Shown: positions 17,605 to 27,233, counted from the first letter of the stretch. The stretch: 64,000 nucleotides of DNA from Herbiconiux sp. L3-i23 (GCF_023734115.1 NZ_AP025737.1:2728001-2792000), one strand, 5' to 3'. The notes: a model not told the origin generated them from the letters alone. Translations and numbers: made by a program.

Positions 17605-17633
17605 GGGCGTCGGCGACGCTCTCCCGGGAACGG

Positions 17634-17667
17634 CGAAGGCCCGCACGCCGGAGCGTGCGGGCCTTCG
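17634..17667. terminator. Terminator after groES
   Basis: A 15-bp perfect stem (CGAAGGCCCGCACGC with its complement) closed by the 4-nt loop CGGA. It starts 24 nt past the groES stop codon. Confidence 0.85.
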
Positions 17668-17690
17668 GTCGATCAGACCTGATCGGTGCG

Positions 17691-17987
17691 TCAGCGGACG
17701 ACGACCGCGAGCACGTCGCGGGCCGACAGGACGAGGAAGTCGTCTCCGCCGAACTTGACCTCGGTGCCACCGTACTTGGAGTAGATCACGCGGTCGCCGA
17801 CGGCGACGTCGAGCGGGACGCGGTTGCCGTTGTCGTCGATGCGACCGGGGCCGACCGCCACGACCTCGCCCTCCTGGGGCTTCTCCTTGGCGGTGTCGGG
17901 GATCACGAGGCCCGAGGCAGTGGTCTGCTCGGCTTCGACCTGCTTGATGACGATGCGATCTTCGAGCGGCTTGATGGAAACCGACAC
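17691..17987 (-). CDS. groES: Co-chaperonin GroES
   Basis: A 98-residue heptameric lid of the GroEL chaperonin. The sequence runs from [19 protein letters not shown], through the mobile loop [19 protein letters not shown], to [18 protein letters not shown] 17987 is chosen as start because it gives the usual length and has GAAGAGGTC upstream; the longer frame adds 30 non-homologous residues. groEL is not adjacent, so the gene appears monocistronic with its own terminator. Two CIRCE elements upstream indicate HrcA repression and heat induction. Confidence 0.97.
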   Translation of the reverse strand: MSVSIKPLEDRIVIKQVEAEQTTASGLVIPDTAKEKPQEGEVVAVGPGRIDDNGNRVPLDVAVGDRVIYSKYGGTEVKFGGDDFLVLSARDVLAVVVR

Positions 17988-18023
17988 GGGTGACCTCTTC
18001 TTTCTTGACCGGAAGCTAGGTGG

Positions 18024-18050
18024 TTGGCACACGCCAGTGCGGAGTGCCAA
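18024..18050. promoter_or_regulatory. CIRCE element 1 (HrcA operator) upstream of groES
   Basis: TTGGCACAC-N9-GAGTGCCAA matches the CIRCE form TTAGCACTC-N9-GAGTGCTAA with one arm imperfect. It lies 37 nt upstream of the groES start. Confidence 0.85.
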
Positions 18051-18070
18051 CGACGAGTCTAGAACGCGCG

Positions 18071-18097
18071 CTGGCACTCATGCAATGCGAGTGCCAG
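18071..18097. promoter_or_regulatory. CIRCE element 2 between groES and the methyltransferase
   Basis: CTGGCACTC-N9-GAGTGCCAG has perfect 9-nt arms (10 with the flanking G/C). It overlaps the expected -35 position of the divergent methyltransferase promoter. Confidence 0.85.
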
Positions 18098-18113
18098 CGC
18101 ACGGGAGCCTGAT

Positions 18114-18119
18114 TAGTGT
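18114..18119 (+). promoter_or_regulatory. Leaderless -10 element of the THUMP-like methyltransferase gene
   Basis: TAGTGT, 7 nt before ATG 18127. The second CIRCE ends 16 nt upstream of it. Confidence 0.6.
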
Positions 18120-18126
18120 TGTCGGG

Positions 18127-19329
18127 ATGCTGGCCGACGAAGCGCGTGAACTGCTCTCCACCGACGGGTTGCGACTGCTCGACCAGGTCGGGCCGTACCG
18201 TTCCGGCGCGGACGTGTTGCGCGAGAGCGCGCGACTGCGCAAGGCGGGGCACTCTCCCGCGCTCGTCGCGGCCGTGCTCACCCAGGCGCGACTGCGCGAG
18301 CGCGCCGCCGCGAAGTTCGGGCCGTTCGCAACCCGGATGCTGTTCACCGAGGCGGGGCTCGAGCAGGCCACCCGTCTGCAGTTGGCGGCGCTGCACGCGG
18401 GCCGGTTCCGCTCGATCGGCGCGCAGCGGGTCGCGGACCTCGGGTGCGGTATCGGCGGCGACGCGATGGCACTCGCCGCGCTCGACCTCGCGGTGACCGC
18501 TGTCGACCGCGACGAGGTGACGGCCGCGTTCGCCGCGTACAACCTCGCCCCGTTCCCGAACGCGGAGGTCCGGTGCGAGAGCGCGGAGAGCACCGATCTC
18601 GACGCGGTGGACGCCGTCTTCCTCGACCCTGCCCGCCGCTCCGCGGGCCACTCCTCGAGTACCCGCCTGAAGCCCACCGACTGGTCGCCGTCGCTCGACT
18701 TCGCCTTCCAGCTCGGCGACCGCCTGCCGGTTGGCGTGAAGCTCGGGCCCGGCATGGACCGCGACCTCATCCCGCCCATCAGCGAGGCGCAATGGATCAC
18801 GGTCGACGGCGACACCGCTGAGCTCGTGGTCTGGCTGGGTGGCGCGGCCCGACCGGGCATCGGCCGATCCGCGCTGGTGATCGCGAACGGCGAGTCGATC
18901 GAGCTGGTCGCCCCCGCCGACAGCGAGGACCCCGACACGGTCCCTCTCGGCGCCTACCTGCACGAACCCGCCGGATCGGTGATCCGCGCACGTCTGATCG
19001 GCGATCTCGCGCGTCGACTGGACGCCGGGCGGGTGCATCCCGAGATCGCCTATCTCACCGGCGACCGGCCGAGTCCCGACCCGCTCGCCGCCAGCTTCGC
19101 CGTGCGCGAGGTCTGGCCGATCGACGAGCGCAGCATCGCGCGGGAGCTGCGCCGCCTCGAGATCGGCACCCTCGAGATCAAGAAGCGCGGAGTCGACATC
19201 GATCCGGCCCAGTTCCGCAAGCGGCTCGGTCTCCGCGGCCCCGAGAAGGCGGTCCTGATCCTCACCCGGGTCGGCGAGCGCCGGGTCGCGATCCTCGCCG
19301 ACCGGCTGCAACCGGCACCCGCTCAGTAG
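18127..19329 (+). CDS. Class I SAM-dependent methyltransferase with THUMP-like C-terminal domain
   Basis: A 400-residue protein conserved in actinobacteria. An N-terminal helical region (about 1-90, e.g. LLSTDGLRLLDQVG) precedes a Rossmann methyltransferase core with the SAM motif VADLGCGIGGDAMALA (about residue 100) and AVDRDEV. A post-motif DAVFLDPARRSAGHSS follows, and the C-terminal region ending IKKRGVDIDPAQFRKRLGL fits the THUMP-like domain. An RNA substrate is likely from the family, but the target is unknown. ATG 18127 is supported by the leaderless -10. The much longer open frame upstream is antisense to groES. Its promoter is shared with two CIRCE sites. Confidence 0.85.
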   Translation: MLADEARELLSTDGLRLLDQVGPYRSGADVLRESARLRKAGHSPALVAAVLTQARLRERAAAKFGPFATRMLFTEAGLEQATRLQLAALHAGRFRSIGAQRVADLGCGIGGDAMALAALDLAVTAVDRDEVTAAFAAYNLAPFPNAEVRCESAESTDLDAVDAVFLDPARRSAGHSSSTRLKPTDWSPSLDFAFQLGDRLPVGVKLGPGMDRDLIPPISEAQWITVDGDTAELVVWLGGAARPGIGRSALVIANGESIELVAPADSEDPDTVPLGAYLHEPAGSVIRARLIGDLARRLDAGRVHPEIAYLTGDRPSPDPLAASFAVREVWPIDERSIARELRRLEIGTLEIKKRGVDIDPAQFRKRLGLRGPEKAVLILTRVGERRVAILADRLQPAPAQ

Positions 19330-19763
19330 GTCGCGCTCCCCGCGGCGACCCCGCCGAGGATGAGGAACGGGATCACGAAGGAGGCGACCAGAACGATGGC
19401 GCCGATCACACCGAAGGCGATTCCGATGTACCCGGTGACGAGTCCCGTCACGGCGAACGGACGCCCGGCCGGTTCGCGGCGCAGACCCATGTGACCGAGG
19501 ATCACTCCAACGATCGACGGAACGCCGAGCAGGAACCAGCCGGCGACCAGCCCGACGATGCCGAGCACCATCGACGCGATGCTGAGACCGCGCGGCGGCT
19601 GGTACTGCGGCTGGCCGTACTGCGAATACTGCGGCTGCGGGTACGGCGCAGCCTGATATTGCGGCTGCGGGGACGGTGCTGCCTGGTACTGGAGCGGCGG
19701 AGTCTGGGCCTGCCCTGCCGGTGCGGGCTGCGCGCCGTGGCCTTCGGGAACGGTGCCGGACAT
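19323..19763 (-). CDS. DUF4190-type small membrane protein (copy 1)
   Basis: A 146-residue protein. Residues 1-58 are Pro/Gln/Tyr-rich with imperfect repeats of the type PQPQYQAAPYPQPQYSQYG. Two transmembrane segments follow, flanking the short loop VILGHMGLRREPAGRPFAV, which is the usual DUF4190 pattern. Function unknown. A good GGAGGAG ribosome site precedes ATG 19763. It converges on the methyltransferase gene and overlaps its end by 7 nt. It is last in a row of four similar genes. Confidence 0.85.
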   Translation of the reverse strand: MSGTVPEGHGAQPAPAGQAQTPPLQYQAAPSPQPQYQAAPYPQPQYSQYGQPQYQPPRGLSIASMVLGIVGLVAGWFLLGVPSIVGVILGHMGLRREPAGRPFAVTGLVTGYIGIAFGVIGAIVLVASFVIPFLILGGVAAGSATY

Positions 19764-19866
19764 CGGGTCTCCTCCTTCGTACCGGTTCTTCCCACCGGCG
19801 CCATCACGGACGGCGCCCAGGCTATCGGCCCGGCGGCTATCGGCGCGCGAGTTCCGCTGCGGAGGC

Positions 19867-20268
19867 TCAGCCCGGCAGGGTCACCGCCGGTGCGAGCACC
19901 GCGAAGTAGAGGATCCAGAAGACGACCGAGACAGCGAGTCCCGCCCATCCGAGGATGACGGCCGCTCGAGCGAGCCGCGCCCCACCCGAGTCGCGCCGGC
20001 GGATGCGGGCGTTCGCCCAGTAGCCGAGCACGAGGGCGGCGACGCTGAGAAGCAGCACACCCGCGATGAGGGCGAGCACCGCGACCGGGTCGGCGGGCTT
20101 CCTCGGCGGGGCGGCGGGCGGGTCGACGACGGGCGGTTCAGCGCCGAGCGCGGGGGCCTCATCCGCGTTCGCGGAGTCCTCGGTGTCCGGCGGCGGGGCG
20201 GGAAACGCCGACGGGGCGGTCGGCCACTGCTGACCGGCCGCCCCGTCTGGCGATGCGGGATCGCTCAA
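19867..20268 (-). CDS. DUF4190-like small membrane protein (copy 2)
   Basis: A 133-residue product with a Pro/Ala-rich first half and two transmembrane segments around VAVLALIAGVLLLSVAALVL and AAVILGWAGLAVSVVFWILY, separated by a basic loop (NARIRRRDSGGARLA). I choose TTG 20268, which overlaps the stop of the previous gene as TTGA, because the frame upstream reads as shadow of that gene. The start codon is unusual and suggests coupled translation. Function unknown. Confidence 0.7.
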   Translation of the reverse strand: MSDPASPDGAAGQQWPTAPSAFPAPPPDTEDSANADEAPALGAEPPVVDPPAAPPRKPADPVAVLALIAGVLLLSVAALVLGYWANARIRRRDSGGARLARAAVILGWAGLAVSVVFWILYFAVLAPAVTLPG

Positions 20269-20684
20269 TACTCGTAGTTGTACGAGCCGTCGTAGCTCGA
20301 GATGGTGACGAAGAAGAAGACGGTGATCAGGATTCCGATCAGGAACAGCAGGAGTCCGACGAAGCCGGTGATGATGCCGGTGAGCCAGAAGCCCTTGGCC
20401 TGCGGTTCCTTGCGCTTGCCGAGGAAGCCGAGCACAACGGCGGCGGCCGGGAACCACAGCTGCAGGATGGGGCCGGCCACCGGGATCCAGAAGACGCCGA
20501 GCCCGCCGACGACACCGAGGATGCCGCCGATCATCGACAGGATGCTGAGGATCGGGGTCTTGGCGGGCGCAGCCGGCGTACCCGAGTAGGGCTGCTGGGC
20601 GTACGGCTGCTGCGAGTAGGCCGGGCTGCTCGGCGCGGCGTACGGGTCTTCCGGCGGCGGCGGAGGCGGGGTCTGGTCAGACAC
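20265..20684 (-). CDS. DUF4190-like small membrane protein (copy 3)
   Basis: A 139-residue protein. The N-terminus is a Pro/Tyr/Gln-rich tail (PPPPPPEDPYAAP, then YSQQPYAQQPYSG). Three hydrophobic stretches follow (ILSILSMIGGILGVVGGLGV, LQLWFPAAAVVLGFLGKRKE, and WLTGIITGFVGLLLFLIGIL), and the end is Tyr-rich (SSYDGSYNYEY). The small-protein pattern is like its neighbours but with a charged GKRKEPQAKG loop. Function unknown. It overlaps copy 2 by 4 nt. Confidence 0.8.
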   Translation of the reverse strand: MSDQTPPPPPPEDPYAAPSSPAYSQQPYAQQPYSGTPAAPAKTPILSILSMIGGILGVVGGLGVFWIPVAGPILQLWFPAAAVVLGFLGKRKEPQAKGFWLTGIITGFVGLLLFLIGILITVFFFVTISSYDGSYNYEY

Positions 20685-20765
20685 GGATCGTCCTTTCGAA
20701 ACGGATGCTCACAGCAAGTATGGCGTGAGCACTTCGGAGTGCGTCTCTGAAGTAGCGCGTCGGGC

Positions 20766-21065
20766 TCAGTAACTCGTCGGGGCGTACTGGGCGCTCGCGA
20801 TGATGAGCGGCACGATGATGGCGACGGCGATGATGCCGAGGACCAGGGTCACGTATCCGATGATGAGCGCCGCGATACCGAAGCCGCGGCCCTGCTGACC
20901 GGTCTTCTTGATCTGCGACAGTCCAATGTGGCCGAGGATGATCGCGACCACGGTGAAGCCGAGCAGCGACAGCACGAAGGCGACGATGCTGAGCACGTTC
21001 CAGGGTGCCGGGGCGGGGGCCGAGCTGTACGAGGTCGGCTGCGCCGAGTAACCCGGATCGGTCAT
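20766..21065 (-). CDS. DUF4190-type small membrane protein (copy 4)
   Basis: A 99-residue protein with a short Ser/Pro/Ala-rich N-terminus and two transmembrane segments (NVLSIVAFVLSLLGFTVVAI and FGIAALIIGYVTLVLGIIAV), with the DUF4190 loop ILGHIGLSQIKKTGQQGRG between them. It is the clearest match to DUF4190 in the cluster. It is first in the row on this strand, after a 144-nt gap from tsaD. Function unknown. Confidence 0.85.
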   Translation of the reverse strand: MTDPGYSAQPTSYSSAPAPAPWNVLSIVAFVLSLLGFTVVAIILGHIGLSQIKKTGQQGRGFGIAALIIGYVTLVLGIIAVAIIVPLIIASAQYAPTSY

Positions 21066-21209
21066 GGATGGGCCTTCTTCCGTGAGTCATATGCGGCGTC
21101 CAGGAACGGCCGCCTCCGCAATCGTGGCAAGCCCGTCCGCGCCCTGTCAACGTCCGAGACGCGCGGAGTAACCCCGGTCCACGGGCGCGTGCCGGGCGCG
21201 CGGCGGCGG

Positions 21210-22274
21210 TCAGGCGACGAGGACCTCGGTCACGGGCAGCGTCGAGTCGGCGCCGAAACCGGGCCCCGACGGAACGCGACCCGCCTCGACCAGCTGCGCC
21301 CCGACGGCGGCGATCATCGCCCCGTTGTCGGTGCAGAGCGGCAGCGGCGGGATGCGCAACGCGACCCCCGCCGCCGCGGAGCGCTCCTCGGCGAGCGCGC
21401 GGATGCGCGCGTTGGCGACGACTCCACCGCCGAGGAGGAGGCGTGGGATGCCGGTGTCGGCGCAGGCGGCGAGCGCCTTGGTGAGGAGGACGTCGGCGAC
21501 CGCCTCGCGGAAGCTCGCGGCGACGTCTGCGACCGGGACCGGCGTCCCCTCATCGGCGGTGCGCTCCACCCACCGGGCCACGGCGGTCTTCAGCCCCGAG
21601 AAGGAGAAGTCGTAGCGGTGCCGCTCGAGATCGGCGGGCTTGGTGAGTCCGCGCGGGAAGCGGATCGCCCGCGGGTCGCCGAGAGCGGCGGCGCGATCGA
21701 TCTCGGGTCCGCCGGGATAGGGCAGCCCGAGCAGGCGCGCGACCTTGTCGAACGCTTCCCCCGCGGCGTCGTCGATGGTCTCGCCGAGCAGTTCGACGTC
21801 GTCGATGAGGTCGCGCACGAGCAGCAGCGAGGTGTGCCCGCCCGAGACGAGCAGCGCGATGGTCGGCTCGTCGACGGCCTCGCTCGGAGCCTCGCCGGGT
21901 GCGCGGAGGCTGTCCGCCCCGACGTGGCCCACCAGGTGGTTGACGCCGTAGAGCGGCAGCCCCGTCGCGTTCGCCAACCCCTTCGCGGCGCCGATGCCGA
22001 CCATGAGGGCGCCGGAGAGACCAGGCCCGGCGGTCACCGCGAGGGCGTCGAGCTCGTCGAGGCCGACCCCTGCGTCGTCGAGGGCGAGGCGCAGGGTGGG
22101 TTCGATGGCCTCCAGGTGGGCGCGGGCGGCGACCTCGGGCACGACGCCGCCGTACCGCGCGTGCTCCTCCATCGAGGAGGAGATGCGGTTGGCGAGCACG
22201 GTCCGCCCGCGCACGATGCCGACACCGGTCTCGTCGCACGAGGTCTCGATGCCGAGGACGAGCGGTTCACTCAT
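21210..22274 (-). CDS. tsaD: tRNA N6-adenosine threonylcarbamoyltransferase
   Basis: Transfers the threonylcarbamoyl group to A37 of ANN-decoding tRNAs, forming t6A in a complex with TsaB and TsaE. It has 354 residues with the ASKHA-fold motifs [16 protein letters not shown], the metal-binding [17 protein letters not shown] and YGVNHLVGH, and CTDNGAMIA near the end. ATG 22274 overlaps the rimI end by 8 nt; the longer frame is rimI read out of phase. It is last in the glmS-to-tsaD operon. Confidence 0.97.
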   Translation of the reverse strand: MSEPLVLGIETSCDETGVGIVRGRTVLANRISSSMEEHARYGGVVPEVAARAHLEAIEPTLRLALDDAGVGLDELDALAVTAGPGLSGALMVGIGAAKGLANATGLPLYGVNHLVGHVGADSLRAPGEAPSEAVDEPTIALLVSGGHTSLLLVRDLIDDVELLGETIDDAAGEAFDKVARLLGLPYPGGPEIDRAAALGDPRAIRFPRGLTKPADLERHRYDFSFSGLKTAVARWVERTADEGTPVPVADVAASFREAVADVLLTKALAACADTGIPRLLLGGGVVANARIRALAEERSAAAGVALRIPPLPLCTDNGAMIAAVGAQLVEAGRVPSGPGFGADSTLPVTEVLVA

Positions 22275-22764
22275 GCGCGTCTCCTGCGGGTGCGGTGCGG
22301 GGCGCGGTGGCGACGCGGCGCATGACGACCGCGTCGACCCCGTCGGGCTGGTAGTACCGGGGGCGGACGCCGATCGCCTCGAAGCCGTTGGCCTCGTAGA
22401 GGGCCCGAGCGGGAGGGTTGTCGGCGCGGACCTCGAGGAACACCTGCTGCGCTCCCCTGCGCCCCGCTTCGGCGATGAGCGCCAGCAGCAGCGTGCGTCC
22501 GAGCCCGGCGCGGCGGACATCGCCGCGCACCGCAAGGGTCTGCACGTCGGCGTCGCCACTGCCGTGCGGCGCCATCAGGCCCGCGTACGCGACGATCTCG
22601 TGGGGCGCATCGACCGTCTCGGCGACGAGGTAGTACGAATGCGCTCCCGCGAGTTCCTGTCGCATGAGGGTCTCCGACCAGGCGTCGGTCGGGAACGTCG
22701 CCGTCTCGATCGCCATGATCGCGTCGAGGTCGCCCTCCCCCGCGCGACGCAGCTGCCAGGTCAT
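22267..22764 (-). CDS. rimI: Ribosomal protein S18 alanine N-acetyltransferase RimI
   Basis: A 165-residue GNAT acetyltransferase. The acetyl-CoA motif is seen in [19 protein letters not shown], and the C-terminal [19 protein letters not shown] with VRPRYYQ is typical of RimI. It is commonly fused or linked to tsaB/tsaD in actinobacteria, as here. The start overlaps the tsaB stop as ATGA and the end overlaps tsaD. Substrates other than S18 are possible. Confidence 0.92.
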   Translation of the reverse strand: MTWQLRRAGEGDLDAIMAIETATFPTDAWSETLMRQELAGAHSYYLVAETVDAPHEIVAYAGLMAPHGSGDADVQTLAVRGDVRRAGLGRTLLLALIAEAGRRGAQQVFLEVRADNPPARALYEANGFEAIGVRPRYYQPDGVDAVVMRRVATAPRTAPAGDAHE

Positions 22765-23369
22765 GACACCCGCTTCGGTGCGGAGAGGGTGACATCGGGT
22801 GACCGCAGGTAGAGCGGCTCGACCGGGGTCGCCCGTCCCGATCGGCGGAGCCGCTCGGCGAGCACACCGAGACTCGCCGCCGAGACGGAGGTCGCATCGA
22901 TCCGGCGCGCGGCGGCGGGGAGGTCGTCCGGTCGCGCCAGCGCGGGGCCCTCGACGCGTCGCGGCAGTCCCGCCTCGTCGAGTCCGGCGTAGCGCGACCA
23001 GTAGCGCTCGCGGCGGCGGGCGTCGGTGACGACGAGCACGTCGCCCCATCCGCCCGCGGAGTAGTGGGCCGCCGCGATGGCGTCGTGGCTGACGACGCCG
23101 ATGAGCGGGGTGCCGGCGCCGAACGCGAAGGCGCGCCCGGCGGCCATCCCGACCCGCAGGCCGGTGAACGGCCCGGGCCCGGTGCCGATCGCCACGGCCG
23201 AGAGCGCGGCGGGCGACGCGCCCGATTCGGCGAGGACGGCGGCGATCAGTTCGCCGACCACCTCGGCGTGGCGCATGGGGTCGGGTTCGGTGCGCTCGGC
23301 GAGGATCCCGAACTCGTGGTCGACGACGGCGACACTCGTGCCGGCCGAACTGTCGATCGCGAGAAGCAC
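22761..23369 (-). CDS. tsaB: t6A biosynthesis protein TsaB
   Basis: A 202-residue inactive paralogue of TsaD that scaffolds the t6A complex. It starts LLAIDSSAGTSVAVVD and contains GTGPGPFTGLRVGMAAGRAF, both diagnostic. The GTG start at 23369 lies 4 nt after the tsaE stop; the longer frame runs through tsaE. The end overlaps rimI by 4 nt. Confidence 0.95.
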   Translation of the reverse strand: MLLAIDSSAGTSVAVVDHEFGILAERTEPDPMRHAEVVGELIAAVLAESGASPAALSAVAIGTGPGPFTGLRVGMAAGRAFAFGAGTPLIGVVSHDAIAAAHYSAGGWGDVLVVTDARRRERYWSRYAGLDEAGLPRRVEGPALARPDDLPAAARRIDATSVSAASLGVLAERLRRSGRATPVEPLYLRSPDVTLSAPKRVS

Positions 23370-23373
23370 CGGA

Positions 23374-23907
23374 TCAGTGTAGAGCGCCGATCTCCTCGGC
23401 ACTCCACCGCGGCTCCGAGGCGTCGATGCGCAGGAGGCGGGTCTCGACCGGTTCGTCGGCCGCGTCGTCGTCCGCTCCGCCGTCCGCGCCGCGCTCGTCC
23501 CCGGTGGCCGCGGAGCCGGCGCCCAGCGGACGCTCGATGGTGATCGCGAGGACGGAGCCGGCATCATCGGGCGCGTAGTCTGCGGCCCACTCGGCGACGA
23601 CGACCGAACCGGCGTAGTCGAGGTCGAGATCGTCGAGCTCGACCGCCGAGCCCAGCCGGTAGGCGTCGACGTGCACGAGGGCGGGCCCCCCGACGAGCGA
23701 GGGGTGGGTGCGCGCGAGCACGAAGGTGGGGCTCGTCACCGGACCGCGCACGCCCATGCCCTCGCCGATGCCGCGCGTGAGGGTGGTCTTGCCCGCGCCG
23801 AGCGGCCCGGTGAGCAGCACCAGGTCGCCGGCGCGCAGCATCCGGCCGAGCCGCACCCCGATCTCGTGCATGTCGTCCGGCGTCGAGACCTCGATGACGC
23901 TTCTCAT
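23374..23907 (-). CDS. tsaE: t6A biosynthesis ATPase TsaE
   Basis: A 177-residue P-loop ATPase that activates the TsaBD complex. Walker A is GPLGAGKTT (about residues 34-42), followed by VTSPTFVLARTH and the HVDAYRLGS motif, with the Trp-containing VVVAEWAADYAP typical of the family. A Gly/Ala/Asp-rich linker (about residues 132-150) makes it slightly longer than usual. It starts 13 nt after alr. Confidence 0.95.
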   Translation of the reverse strand: MRSVIEVSTPDDMHEIGVRLGRMLRAGDLVLLTGPLGAGKTTLTRGIGEGMGVRGPVTSPTFVLARTHPSLVGGPALVHVDAYRLGSAVELDDLDLDYAGSVVVAEWAADYAPDDAGSVLAITIERPLGAGSAATGDERGADGGADDDAADEPVETRLLRIDASEPRWSAEEIGALH

Positions 23908-23920
23908 GAGCCGACCCTGC

Positions 23921-25018
23921 TCATGATCTGCGGGCGACCCGCGGACCGACGCGGGTGACGACCTCGTAGTTGATGCTGTCGCTCCACGCGGCCCAGTCGT
24001 CGGCGCTCGGGTAGCCCTCGGCGGGGTCGCCGAAGACGACGACCGGGTCGCCGACCGCGACCTCGGCGTCGCCGATGTCGACGACGAACTGGTCCATCGC
24101 GATGCGCCCGCGCACCGGGTGTCGGCGTCCGCCGATCCACACCTCTCCCCGACCGGAGGCGGCGCGGGGGATCCCGTCGGCGTACCCCAGCGGGACGAGC
24201 ACCAGTCGCGTGGGCTGCTCGGCGCGCCAGGTGAGGTCGTACGAGACGCCCGCGCCGGGCTCGACCTCGCGGACGAGCGCGACGCGGCTGCGCAGCGTCA
24301 TGGCGGGGCGCAGCCCGAGATCGGCGCCGGACGCGTCCCCGAACGGGGAGAGCCCGTAGCAGCCGATGCCGATGCGGACCAGGTCGAAGCGGGCGTCGGG
24401 GCGTCGCAGCGCTCCGGCGGTGCTCGCCAGGTGCCGCAATGGGACCTCGAGTCCCGCACCGCGCGCGGCGGCGAGTGCGCGCTCGAACGCCTGCACGGCG
24501 CGGGCGTCGTCGGCGTCGGAGGCGTTGGAGAGGTGCGAGAACACGCCGCGGACCCGCAGCGCACCGTCGCGCTGGAGCCGGGCGGCGCGGGCGAACACCT
24601 CGTCCCAGTCGTACTCGGCGAAGCCGTTGCGGTTGAGTCCCGTCTCGACCTTCAGCTGGATCGACGCGGCGCCGGACGGCGACGCGGCGATGCGTTCCAG
24701 TTGCTCCCGCGTCGAGATGCCGAGGTCGAGACCCGCGGCGACGGCCGGTTCGAAGTCGGCGAAAGGGTCGTGCAACCAGGCGAGGATGGGCGCGTCGATT
24801 CCGGCGGCCCGCAGCTCGAGGCCCTCGGCGATGTCGGCGACCCCGAGCCAGTCGGCGCCCCCGGCGAGCGCGGCCCGCGCGGCGGTGACCGCACCGTGCC
24901 CGTACCCGTCGGCCTTCACGACCGCCATGGTGTGCGCCGTTCCGACCGCGGCACGGATGGCGGCGACATTGTGCGCGATCGCGCTCGCGTCGATCACCGC
25001 CTCGCGGATGCCGCTCAC
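23921..25018 (-). CDS. alr: Alanine racemase
   Basis: A PLP enzyme that makes D-alanine for peptidoglycan. It has 365 residues, with the PLP lysine in [14 protein letters not shown] (Lys35), the N-terminal TIM barrel, and the C-terminal beta domain with the second catalytic Tyr in [10 protein letters not shown] and the substrate-side motif [10 protein letters not shown]. It overlaps acpS by 4 nt and leads into tsaE. Confidence 0.97.
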   Translation of the reverse strand: MSGIREAVIDASAIAHNVAAIRAAVGTAHTMAVVKADGYGHGAVTAARAALAGGADWLGVADIAEGLELRAAGIDAPILAWLHDPFADFEPAVAAGLDLGISTREQLERIAASPSGAASIQLKVETGLNRNGFAEYDWDEVFARAARLQRDGALRVRGVFSHLSNASDADDARAVQAFERALAAARGAGLEVPLRHLASTAGALRRPDARFDLVRIGIGCYGLSPFGDASGADLGLRPAMTLRSRVALVREVEPGAGVSYDLTWRAEQPTRLVLVPLGYADGIPRAASGRGEVWIGGRRHPVRGRIAMDQFVVDIGDAEVAVGDPVVVFGDPAEGYPSADDWAAWSDSINYEVVTRVGPRVARRS

Positions 25019-25374
25019 GGGCGCTCCCCCTCGGCGACGAGGAACGCGCAGGCCATGCCGCCGTCGTGCGACAGGGACAGGTGCAGCGACGTGATGCCGC
25101 GCGCGGCGATGGCGTCGGCGGAGCCTCCGCTCACCGTGATCGAGGGATTGCGGTGCAGGTCCGACTCGACGACGATCTCGTGCCAGGACAGCCCGGTCGC
25201 CTCCCCGACCGCCTTCACCAGCGCCTCCTTCGCCGCGAACCGCGCCGCCAGCGACGCGACAGGGCGGCCCAGCTCGCTGTCGACGAAGAGCCGGGCGGCG
25301 AGGGACGGGGTGCGCGCGAGCGACCGCTCGAAGCGTCCGACGTCGACGATGTCGACGCCCACTCCGATGATCAC
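25015..25374 (-). CDS. acpS: Holo-[acyl-carrier-protein] synthase
   Basis: Attaches the 4'-phosphopantetheine arm of CoA to ACP. It has 119 residues with the two Mg-binding signatures [13 protein letters not shown] near the N-terminus and [13 protein letters not shown] in the middle, ending [14 protein letters not shown]. It starts 4 nt after glmS and overlaps alr. CoaA, encoded divergently about 2 kb away, supplies the upstream CoA pathway step. Confidence 0.96.
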   Translation of the reverse strand: MIIGVGVDIVDVGRFERSLARTPSLAARLFVDSELGRPVASLAARFAAKEALVKAVGEATGLSWHEIVVESDLHRNPSITVSGGSADAIAARGITSLHLSLSHDGGMACAFLVAEGERP

Positions 25375-25378
25375 GTCG

Positions 25379-27226
25379 CTACTCGACCGTCACGGACTTC
25401 GCCAGGTTGCGCGGCTGGTCGACGTCGAGGCCCTTGGCCGCGGCGAGCTCCATCGCGAAGATCTGCAGCGGCGCGACCGCGAGCAGCGGTTCGAACAGCG
25501 GACCCGCGAGGGGGATGCGCAGCACGTCGTCGGCGAACGGCAGCACGGCGACGTCGCCCTCTTCGGCGATCGCGATGACGTGGGCGCCACGGGCGCGGAT
25601 CTCCTGGATGTTCGAGACCACCTTCGGGTGCAGCGAGTTGCTGTCACGCGGGCTCGGCACGACGACGAAGACACGCTGACCCGGCTCGATGAGCGAGATG
25701 GGCCCATGCTTCAGCTCGCCGGCGGCGAAGCCCTCGGCGTGGATGTACGCGATCTCCTTGAGCTTCAGCGCACCCTCGAGCGCGATCGGGTAGCCGACGT
25801 TGCGGCCGAGGAACAGCACCGAGCGGGTGTCGGACATGCCGCGGGCGAGGTCGGCGATGCGCTCGCCGGATTCGAGCACCTTCGACAGCTTCGCGGGCAG
25901 AGCCTGCAGCTGGTCGAGGTCGTCGGCGATCTCCTCGGGGCTGCGGCTGCCGCGCAGCTCGGCGAGGTGCAGGGCGACGAGGTAGAGGGCGACGACCTGG
26001 GCGACGAACGCCTTCGTGCTCGCCACCGCGACCTCGGGGCCGGCGTGGGTGAACAGCGCGGCCGAGGACTCGCGGGCGATGGTGGCGCCCTGCGTGTTGC
26101 AGATCGAGAGGGTGGTCGCGCCGCGTTCCTTGGCGTACTTGACCGCCATCAGCGTGTCCATGGTCTCGCCCGACTGGCTGACCGAGATCACGAGCGTTCC
26201 GGGCGAGAGCACCGGGTCGCGATAGCGGAACTCGTGCGCGAGCTCCACATCCGCGGGCACGCCGGCCCACTTCTCGATCGCGTACTTGCCGAGCAGGCCC
26301 GAGTAGTACGCGGTGCCGCAGGCGAGGATCAGCACCCGATCCGCGTCCTTCAGGGCGGCGGCGATCGAGTCGAGCTCGCTGAGGTCGGTGACGCCGTCGC
26401 CGATGCGGCCGCGGAGGGTGTTCGCGATCGCGTCGGGCTCCTCGCTGATCTCCTTCGCCATGAAGCTCGACCAGCCGCCCTTCTCGGCGGCGGACGCGTC
26501 CCACGCGACCTCGAACTCGCGGGTCTCGACCGGCTCCCCGTCGAAGTCGGTGACGGTGACCGAGTCGGGACGGATGGTGACGATCTGGTCCTGCCCGATC
26601 TCCATCGCGCGGCGGGTGTGCTCGACGAACGCGGCGACATCGGAGCCGAGGAAGTTCTCCCCCTCCCCGAGGCCGATGACGAGCGGCGAGTTGCGGCGGG
26701 CGCCGACGACGACGCCGGGCTCGTCCTGGTGCACGGCGAGCAGCGTGAACGCGCCGTGCAGGCGGGCGACGACGTCGCGGAACGCGACGGTGAGGTTGCC
26801 GGTGCGGCGGTACTCGTCGCCGAGCAGCAGGGCGGCGACCTCGGTGTCGGTCTCGCTGGTGAACTCGTGGCCGCGCGCGAGCAGCTCGGCCTTCAGCTCG
26901 GAGAAGTTCTCGATGATGCCGTTGTGGATGAGCGCCAGTTTGCCGTCGTCACCGAGGTGCGGGTGGGCGTTGCCGTCGGTCGGGCCGCCGTGGGTCGCCC
27001 AGCGGGTGTGGCCGATGCCCGTCGTGCCGTCGTGCAGCGCGTCCGCGGCGAGGTCGTCCGTCAGCCGGTTGAGCTTGCCCGCCCGCTTGCGCGTGTTGAG
27101 GGAGCCGTCGGGGGCGATGACCGCCACACCTGCCGAGTCGTATCCGCGGTATTCGAGGCGCTTGAGCCCCCCGATGAGCACATCGAGGCTCGGCTTGTTT
27201 CCGACGTATCCGACGATTCCACACAT
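25379..27226 (-). CDS. glmS: Glutamine-fructose-6-phosphate aminotransferase (isomerising)
   Basis: Makes glucosamine-6-phosphate, the entry to cell-wall amino sugars; GlmM (28447-29808) catalyses the next step. It has 615 residues: an N-terminal glutaminase with nucleophile Cys2 (MCGIVGYVG), then two SIS domains ([16 protein letters not shown] and [20 protein letters not shown]; later [20 protein letters not shown]). ATG 27226 is fixed by Cys2 and by TAGAAT 7 nt upstream (leaderless). It heads the operon glmS-acpS-alr-tsaE-tsaB-rimI-tsaD. I see no glmS ribozyme; a leaderless start leaves no room for one. Confidence 0.97.
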   Translation of the reverse strand: MCGIVGYVGNKPSLDVLIGGLKRLEYRGYDSAGVAVIAPDGSLNTRKRAGKLNRLTDDLAADALHDGTTGIGHTRWATHGGPTDGNAHPHLGDDGKLALIHNGIIENFSELKAELLARGHEFTSETDTEVAALLLGDEYRRTGNLTVAFRDVVARLHGAFTLLAVHQDEPGVVVGARRNSPLVIGLGEGENFLGSDVAAFVEHTRRAMEIGQDQIVTIRPDSVTVTDFDGEPVETREFEVAWDASAAEKGGWSSFMAKEISEEPDAIANTLRGRIGDGVTDLSELDSIAAALKDADRVLILACGTAYYSGLLGKYAIEKWAGVPADVELAHEFRYRDPVLSPGTLVISVSQSGETMDTLMAVKYAKERGATTLSICNTQGATIARESSAALFTHAGPEVAVASTKAFVAQVVALYLVALHLAELRGSRSPEEIADDLDQLQALPAKLSKVLESGERIADLARGMSDTRSVLFLGRNVGYPIALEGALKLKEIAYIHAEGFAAGELKHGPISLIEPGQRVFVVVPSPRDSNSLHPKVVSNIQEIRARGAHVIAIAEEGDVAVLPFADDVLRIPLAGPLFEPLLAVAPLQIFAMELAAAKGLDVDQPRNLAKSVTVE

Positions 27227-27233
27227 GGGGTCG

